Shown here: positions 57,886 to 64,000 of the stretch, in pieces
Layout of the letters: the number at the start of each line of letters is the position of its first letter
How positions within the stretch are numbered: the stretch's first letter is position 1
Assembly: GCA_021234155.1 (NCBI GenBank)
Contig: JAJEKV010000014.1
Location: 15,970,872 to 16,034,871 of the forward strand
Length of the DNA stretch: 64,000 nucleotides
Direction: 5' to 3'
Source: Isoetes taiwanensis
Taxonomy: Eukaryota > Streptophyta > Lycopodiopsida > Isoetales > Isoetaceae
Position numbers and translations under genes: made by a program
Notes under the pieces: generated by a model
The model's input: the letters and a program-made list of their open reading frames with translations, nothing else
What the model was told of the DNA's origin: nothing
The model's database searches: none

Positions 57886-60333
57886 TGTTGCCCATTTTTG
57901 GCAACATGGACCAGCATCTATGTATCAAAACCTTTGTTTCATTTTCCTTTAAGGAAAAGTTCCAGGCTATTGTGATCCCATCAGAGTTTGGAAGACATTT
58001 GACCAAGATTGGAAGACATTGGGGATCTCCTATTATGGCCTAGTCTTTTCCTTGAGGTAAAACACTTTTCTAGACACATTCCCATTTGTTTAACATTTTC
58101 CTTTGATTTGAAGACCAGGCAAAGGCTATAGCAAGTTTATCAAGGAGGCACAAGACATTTTACCAAAGCTCAACCTTATGAAGCTTGCTTGAGTTGCATT
58201 GGTAGTTGAAGTCACACACATGAGGATGCTACCCTAGAAGTGAAATTTGCTCTTGTTCTAGCCTTGAAGTTTGGAAGACCCTTATAGAAGTTTGGAAGAC
58301 CTTAGGCTTTGAGCAGACCTATCTTCACTAGGAGGTATGAATTGAGCCTTAGAAACAATTTGAGATAAGATCAAGTGCTACAGAGGTACCCATCTCTATT
58401 TCATTCCATTCATCTTACATTCCCCTTTCCATATCCCAAGAGCCTTCAAAATTTTTCCTTCACCATTGTTTCCACTTTTGAGACCTTTTCTCCTCATTCC
58501 ATTACTTATTTTTTATTGATCCCACCTTCATTTGAGAATTGTCCCCTAGTGATCTTGAAAAACTTCAAAGGCAAGAAAACTCTTTTTTCATCCTCATTTC
58601 ATCTTCCTAAACCCTAGTATAGCCTATTTACACCTTTTCCCCATCTTTTTCCCATGACTTTTTCACCATCCCTATGTTGCAATATTCATTGACCATGGGT
58701 CAAAAGGGACAAAAATTCAAATGTTTCAGGTTTGACCTAAAAACCCTCTAGATGGAAAGCTTGGCAAAAAAGAGCTAACTTGGTCTTTTTAAATTCGAAA
58801 AAAACCCTTGGGAAGACCTTCAAAATTGGATTCTTGGGATGCGTGCCAAAAAAAAAAAAAACCTATTCTAGCCTATCTACCCTATCTATTTCGCAAGATA
58901 GTTCCAAGTCACCCCCAATTTTTTCCACGTGGCGGCGTGGGGGGGCGGTGACCACGGGCTGGTTGTCCCCTCTGCGTGTGGCGCATAAAGTTAATAGTGG
59001 GGTCAACTTTGTTCCTTATATACATGAGCTTCGGACTAGTCTTTGCCACGTGGGATATATCACAATTGAAAATTTTCGACGAACCCTAGAAAATAGGGGA
59101 AAGCTGCTAAATCCGCCAATTCGTGCCTAGATCCGATTGAAGCCGCCAATTTTAGCGAAATTAGCTCCTAAACCTTTTCGAAAACGGGGGATCCTTTGTG
59201 GCACTTGATTCGATAGAAATTGCTCAATTTGGGCCTCAAATCACTCAACCGAGCTAGCTTCTGGGAAGAGCAGTTCTTAAGCCAAAAAAACAGATCAAAT
59301 CAATACGTCCCCTCAGAGATAGACCTCTGTGATCTTGGCGCTTTTTGATATTCTGATATTATCTTGCTCCGCTCCATTTGGATTTTGCTCGCGCTTCTGT
59401 TGGGATTGAAGATCGTCGGTGTGACTTGTTCGACAATTGAGGCATTTCAACTACAACTCAAAAAATCATTTCATTCGGCTTCCTTGGGGGTTCTGAGATT
59501 CGCTAGATGCTCAGACAGACCTGAATTTTGCTTTCAAATACTATTATATGTTTGAATTTGGTAATGCCTCGCTGACACTATCAAATTTCTTGTGTTACAG
59601 TTCCATAATGCATAGTCTTTGCCTGGAAAGTTATTGTCACCATTGTATATTCATCTTTTTTAATCCTGCATTGTGCTTTTAAGGCTAAAAACAAAAAACA
59701 AAACCCAAAATATTTATCTCAAGTTATATTCTTTTCAGATAGTTGCATTTCATCTTCATAAAAACCTTAGAAACCTACACATTCAGAGAAAACACATAAA
59801 AAGACTTTTTCCATTACTGTCACAAAGTTTGTTCTTTGCTTGAGGCCTCGGCTACTTACAGAGAAATTAAAACTCTTTTTTGCTATTTAAACCCTATGCA
59901 CATGATCTAGGGACTATTTTGAAGTTGCCTGTACAGATCCCAACTCAAAATTCCTTATCAAACTCCATCTGCAAATTTTGGCTCTCTGTTTTGGCACTGG
60001 CCAACTTTTTGACCCGACTTTGACCTAGGTTTTCTCAACCTTCCCCTATTCAAATCAAGTCAAATCTTCACCATCAGTTTCCTCTGCTTGTTGATCATCT
60101 ATACCACCAATCACACCTCAAAAATCTCACAAAGTGTGTCTGCAAGGCCAATTTTTGCTCTGACAGTTTTTTCAGCTTCAGGGACTCTAGTGATTTTGGA
60201 AAAACCAGTATCCCAAAATGACTTTTCTCGCTTCATATGTTAAGGATTGATCACCCTAAGTGATCTGGAGGTCCTAACCATTTTGTTTGAGCTTCCTTGA
60301 GGTTAGACTAAAATTCCAGGTTTTAGCCTAACA
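57886..60333 (+). repeat. LTR of the element 4 copy
   Basis: TGTTGCCC to CCTAACA, 2,448 bp, matching both LTRs of element 4. It is followed by GATCTGAGGATGCAA, where copy 1 has GATGCAGGATGCAA (same flank, altered at the CAG). Confidence 0.9.
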
Positions 60334-60400
60334 GATCTGAGGATGCAAATGACCCTTCTTGAGAAAGTTTTTTGTTTGGAGTCGATATTTGGTATTGAAG
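60334..60400 (+). pseudogene. RAV-like tail copy after the LTR
   Basis: This is the counterpart of 38307-38372. The frame is lost because both CAG sites differ (TTTTTTGTTTGGAGTC against TTTTCAGGCTGTTTGGAGTC). Confidence 0.6.
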
Positions 60401-60576
60401 CAACTTAAATTCTATCTTTTGATATAACTATAATATGGTAGTTTTGAGCTCAGATTAGCTCCTGGTTGATCCAGAATTTTTTGAGCTCAGAATTTAGCTT
60501 CTGGTTGATCCAGAATTTTTGAGGCACTGCCTTATGTATATAAGCATGACGTAGAATACAAAAAACTGGATATATG

Positions 60577-60578
60577 AT
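60577..60578. other. Empty site of the Helitron
   Basis: GGATATATGA joins TATGATATAG directly. In copy 1 exactly 1,767 bp (38552-40318) lie between these A and T bases. Confidence 0.92.
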
Positions 60579-60725
60579 ATGATATAGATTTCTGAAATCA
60601 GTTTTTCAAAATGGAATTTGAAGATAAAAATATGAAGAAGATGAATATGATCAGGATGGATATCAAGAAGATGAATGCCACGATGAATAATTGCTTGTTT
60701 TAATTTATATAGGCCTATTTGTGCT

Positions 60726-60908
60726 ATGGGTATTTTGAAAAAGCAGATGAATTTAGTGATGGACATGGAGTTGGAGATGGAGGAGCTTATGTATGAACAA
60801 GGTAAAGAATCGGGTTTTGGGTTTCTGATTGCTCTAATCGTTGATGCAGGATGCAACAACCCTTTGCAAAAAGTTTTCAGGCTGTTTGGAGTCGATATTT
60901 GGTATTGA
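60726..60908 (+). CDS. RAV-like C-terminal frame with RLFGV motif (second tail)
   Basis: The ATG at 60726 (MGILKKQMNLVMDMELEMEE) opens a frame that runs through GFLIALIVDAGCNNPLQKVF to RLFGVDIWY and stop. The C-terminal half equals the true end of the interrupted B3 gene. The first 40 residues are not a known domain. It may be a pseudogene or an alternative last exon. Confidence 0.5.
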   Translation: MGILKKQMNLVMDMELEMEELMYEQGKESGFGFLIALIVDAGCNNPLQKVFRLFGVDIWY

Positions 60909-61179
60909 AGCAACTTAAATTCTATCTTTTGATATAACTAATATGGTAGTTTTGAGCTCAGATTAGCTCCTGGTTGATCCAGAATTTTTTGAGCTCATAA
61001 TTTAGCTTCTGGTTGATCCAGAGAAAGAGAAAAAAGAAGGAATTAGAAATGACATATGGATTTACCCCTAGAATTTCTACAACGAGAAGATTGGGTAGTC
61101 AAAAAGTGGGACTCCCATATCCTCAGTCCAACATCTTTAGAGAAGCAACAAAATGCAATCTGAATGAGGAACTTGGTGT

Positions 61180-61860
61180 CCAAAGATAGTGGGAAGCGCC
61201 CACGGCGACTCCTTGCAAATCCAAGGCATTAATGTCCCATGTGTCAAAGCGTCTGATCAAAATTTGCCTAAAAAACGCCATCGCCCACCTGGCATCGTCA
61301 CGACAAATGTCAGACCTGTCACGCAATTTGCTCTGTGATGCAGCTAATCAAGCTATGTTCAAGTGTTTTGAGGTATGCAGATTTTAGGTTGTTACACAAA
61401 ACTTGCTCTGATTTTAGGTTGCTCAGAACAGCATAGGTATACATAAATTTCATAACCGATGAGAACCTACGTGGTTTTGAGTGAGTAGAAATGCTCATAA
61501 AGCATATCTTAACCTGGCATCGTCACGACAAATGTCACGACAAATGTCAGACCTGTCACGACAAATGTCACGACAGGTGGATGTCGCATGCGACGTCACG
61601 TGACATTACAGAACATAAGACACGCGTCATGCGGCGTGGACGTCTGAACCGCAGACACGCCGAGACGCATTTGCCATGTCTTGCCGGTCGCATGTGATCC
61701 GGATTTTGACCGATTGACTATACGCCGCGATGCGGCGTGGTCTACGTAACGTATGACACGCATGCGTGCATTGCCACGATGTAACGCCAAGTCGTAGGTG
61801 ACCTGGCATGTGACCGTTGACACTACGTCGCCTGCGACGTCACGTCGCATGCGACGTTAA
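61180..61860. repeat. GCATGCGACG palindromes and ACGACAAATGTC repeats (copy 2)
   Basis: ACGACAAATGTC words repeat at about 61308-61570. GTCGCATGCGACGTC-like palindromes lie at about 61582 and 61825-61857. They directly precede the TATA box at 61868. Confidence 0.65.
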
Positions 61861-61867
61861 AGATTTC

Positions 61868-61877
61868 TATATAAATA
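61868..61877 (+). promoter_or_regulatory. TATA box of the small unknown gene (copy 2)
   Basis: TATATAAATA, 69 nt before the ATG at 61946. It is conserved in copy 1 (41603-41612). Confidence 0.6.
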
Positions 61878-61945
61878 ACTCTTTCTCGGCCTTCATTGTT
61901 ATTTTCTTTTGCTCCTCTTCCAGCCTAGCGCCTTTGCTGCCCTAC

Positions 61946-62050
61946 ATGGATCGCCATGGTCATCGGCATGATCGACGCCTGGAGATGGCCAGGAGACAGA
62001 TTGATGTTGTCTTACCACCAGGGGAGGCTGGATATGCGGAACCGTCACAT
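61946..62050 (+). CDS. First exon of a small unknown gene (copy 2)
   Basis: It has 35 codons, beginning MDRHGHRHDRRLEMARRQID and ending GYAEPSH at a good donor (CAT/GTAAGT). It is preceded by a TATA box and a pyrimidine-rich leader. The following 400 bp show no further clear exon. The family is not recognised. Confidence 0.45.
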
Positions 62051-62149
62051 GTAAGTTACTGATTCTTGTATTTAGTAGCCTAGACATATATAAACTAGGA
62101 GAGGGCGGTGTCTTTGAAAGTAAAAAACGCAGTGTTTTTGGTCAAGGAC

Positions 62150-62425
62150 ACGGTCGCCTCCACCTTGAGTGGAGAGGACCAGGTGTGCCAGGCCCAAACT
62201 CACCTTCATACCTTACTAAGTACAATGTAGATTACAAAATTGAGGTGTCGTGTAGTCAAGGTCATATGTCGACTTCCCCTTGAGTGGAGGGGACTCTATG
62301 TATCGGGGCTAGCGCGTCTCCAAAAGATCTTTATTGAAATTGAAACTTATATAAGGGTCGTACTCGGGAAAGGGCATGGTCGGCTTCACCTTGAGTGGAG
62401 AGGACTACGTGTCCGGGCCCAATTC
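62150..62425 (+). repeat. Three spaced CACCTTGAGTGGAG repeats
   Basis: Blocks reading (CACC/CCCC)TTGAGTGGAG(A/G)GGAC occur three times at about 120-bp spacing, each after a GTCAAGG or AAAGGGCATGGTCGG lead. They also occur at about 41888-42150. This may be a diverged tandem repeat. Confidence 0.6.
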
Positions 62426-62433
62426 TGTCCATT

Positions 62434-62468
62434 TAGGATTTAGGGTTTAGGGTTTAGGGTTTAGGGTT
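62434..62468 (+). repeat. Interstitial telomere-type repeats, copy 2
   Basis: The same TTTAGGATTTAGGG(TTTAGGG)n block, directly before the P unit start at 62469. Confidence 0.85.
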
Positions 62469-63030
62469 GCTATTGTCAGACCATTAACAATCATGCTGCA
62501 ATGGCAAAGCCAATGTCGTCGATTCGCGTAGCGAATCGCCATTCTTGCTCAAGACGAGCATGCATGCATTGCATGCGTTGCATGCATGCATCGCATGCGT
62601 TTTGGGCCGTTCTTCAGGTTGGGCGTTTGCTACTTATTGCGGAGTTCTTCATCGACGTTTCATCGGCGCTTCCTCTTCTCTCAGCAGTACCTTATTCTCT
62701 TTGAATTGTTTCCAGGCAGAGGAGGGGCTTCTTCCTGCCTGGTTTGGCCAATTTGGCGTTGCTTTCTCGTTTGCCCTTTCGGCCTTTAGCCTTCATCCCG
62801 TGACCTTCGCCCCTCGATCCTAGTTTGTTAAGGAAGTCCTTTGGTATTGGGCGCTTTGTTGGTTTCATGCGAGTCGCAGCGGTAAGAATATCGCCGATTC
62901 GCGTGCTTAATCGCCATTCTTGCTCAAGACGAGCATGCATGCATTGCATGCGTTGCATGCATGCATCGCATGCGTTTTGGGCCGTTCTTCAGGTTGGGCG
63001 TTTGCTACTTATTGCGGAGTTCTTCATCGA
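62469..63030 (+). repeat. P unit start, copy 3
   Basis: Matches 42207-42765 and 17084-17625, with TGCATGCA tracts. It ends at GAGTTCTTCATCGA, where the transposon begins. Confidence 0.85.
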
Positions 63031-64000
63031 ACAAGATTGCAAATTAAACGGGAGTGTTGCAGAACTCTCGTTTCAAAGATTCCCTTTAAAAAAACACCAT
63101 ACTCTTAAAATTGGCATTTTTTAGATAAACTTGAGAATTTTAAAAGGTTCAAATTTTATTCCCCCTCATTTTGGCCCCTTATTAAGTGACAAGTTTATTT
63201 TTTGCAAAGGAACACCCTTGAAAATGATAAAATGTAGACATGGATACATAATTTCTCAAAGTGAGATATCAAAAACATCAAAATGGAGACAAAAAAATAA
63301 TAATTATTTCTTTAAATTTTTTCAGTACATCAATTTGGCACCCTCAAAATTTGGTGCATATTGAACAATACACTCGTCAGCCATTGCAACTGGATATCTG
63401 TCCCAAGTCTCCACGTTTAATTATTCCATCAAACATGTTTAACGTTCTAGTGCTGAATAAAAAACAAGAAAATAATCAAGTAAATAAATGAATACTAGCA
63501 CACAAAAAAAAAAAAAAAAGGGTGTATTCTGGAATACACTTTGCTTTTTTAAAAAACAAACGTGTATTCCAGAATACACTATGGATTTTCAGAGAAAGCA
63601 AAAGTGTATTCCGGAATACACCTTTGCTTTCCTGAGAAAGCAAATGTGTATTCTGGAATACACCTTTGCTTTCCTGAGAAATCGAATGTGTATTCCGGAA
63701 TCAAACGTGTATCATGTTAATACCTTTAGATACGCTCAATTAAAAATGAAAAGAACCAAAATGAAAATAACTTGAAATGAGCATGTCTCCACCAATCAGA
63801 TTACACTTGAGCTAATGATATTTAATCTAGAAATTCCAAATCATGTTCTAAACATTGTTAATCTAGAAATTCCAAATCATGTTCTAAACATTGCGTACTT
63901 GGAGTTACCCACAGAGATGCCATCCAAAGTACGTTAGTTTATGATATGGGGTAGATATGGTTCCTCTTGTTGATTAGCAGTGAGAAAAGGATGTGCATAT
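63031..64000. mobile_element. Left end of the CWC22-carrying TIR transposon, copy 2
   Basis: Starts ACAAGATTGCAAATTAAACG as at 42766. The palindrome array is at 63519-63700. The element continues beyond the window. Confidence 0.75.
63519..63700. repeat. Array of GTGTATTCCGGAATACAC palindromes (copy 2)
   Basis: Four full palindromes (centres TCTGGA, TCCAGA, TCCGGA, TCTGGA) and a partial fifth, with TTTGCTTTCCTGAGAAAGCAAA spacers, period near 45 bp. It lies about 490 bp inside the left end of the transposon. Confidence 0.88.

Larger units (their letters stand above)
54644..64000 (+). repeat. Second copy of the segment starting at 32.62 kb (tandem duplication, about 22-kb period)
   Basis: From GATACTAAAC at 54644 the sequence follows 32623 onward to the window end (about 43.7 kb in copy 1): pol, LTR, RAV tail, TATA exon, telomere repeats, P unit start and transposon left end. 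It lacks only the Helitron. The left border lies in the middle of pol and carries no terminal repeat, as expected for a duplication junction. Confidence 0.88.

Noticed and set aside
63519-63700. CRISPR-like array
   Set aside because: The repeats are palindromes with repeated spacers in a eukaryotic transposon. The spacers are not unique and there are no cas genes.
1-64000. tRNA, rRNA or bacterial-type operon features
   Set aside because: I found no cloverleaf-like tRNA, rRNA motif, Shine-Dalgarno spacing or polycistronic bacterial layout. The gene structures are those of a plant nucleus.

Overview
The window is nuclear DNA of a land plant with a large, transposon-rich genome. The signs are split genes with GT-AG introns, one of them about 2.5 kb. 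There are also plant gene families (a TSO1/tesmin-like CXC protein, a RAV-type B3 protein, COG2, CWC22), TTTAGGG telomere-type repeats, Ty3/gypsy elements of chromovirus and Tat-like type, Helitrons and a LINE. I cannot resolve the clade; a non-seed vascular plant or gymnosperm would fit. There are no bacterial features, tRNA or rRNA genes.

Layout. 1-4.2 kb (minus): several exons of a CXC-domain (CPP/TSO1-like) regulator, cut off by the window start. 5.1-14.8 kb (minus): two nested, decayed Ty3/gypsy chromoviruses. 14.9-16.2 kb: a Helitron 3' terminus and a small 5'-truncated LINE with a perfect 14-bp target duplication. 17.1-21.9 kb: 'P unit' copy 1, which holds a COG2 pseudogene and the end of an unknown ORF. 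21.9-24.7 kb (minus): a third decayed chromovirus. 24.7-27.2 kb: GC-rich palindromes, CATATGTGAC-type tandem repeats and sequence I cannot assign. 27.2-38.4 kb: a RAV-like B3 gene fragment split by a complete 10.9-kb Tat-like LTR retrotransposon (TSD GATGC). 38.55-40.32 kb: a non-autonomous Helitron carrying a 1.5-kb polypurine tract. 40.4-42.2 kb: a second copy of the RAV tail, a small TATA-driven exon and interstitial telomere repeats. 42.2-51.1 kb: P unit copy 2, split by a 4.1-kb TIR transposon that carries a CWC22 gene fragment and a palindrome array. 50.9-54.4 kb (minus): three uncommon ORFs behind two related TATA promoters and three long hairpins. One of these ORFs is a histone H3-fold protein that keeps the H3 K4/K9 tail but has a very large insertion. 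54.64-64.0 kb: a second copy of the segment that starts at 32.62 kb, i.e. a tandem duplication with a period near 22 kb.

The duplication makes the window self-checking. The second copy has the exact empty site for the Helitron (between 60577 and 60578). The differences between copies fall overwhelmingly at CAG/CTG and CCWGG sites. This suggests consensus errors at CHG-methylated cytosines, so many apparent frameshifts, including those in the H3-like gene, may not be real. The most novel item is the H3-like locus at 51-54.4 kb.
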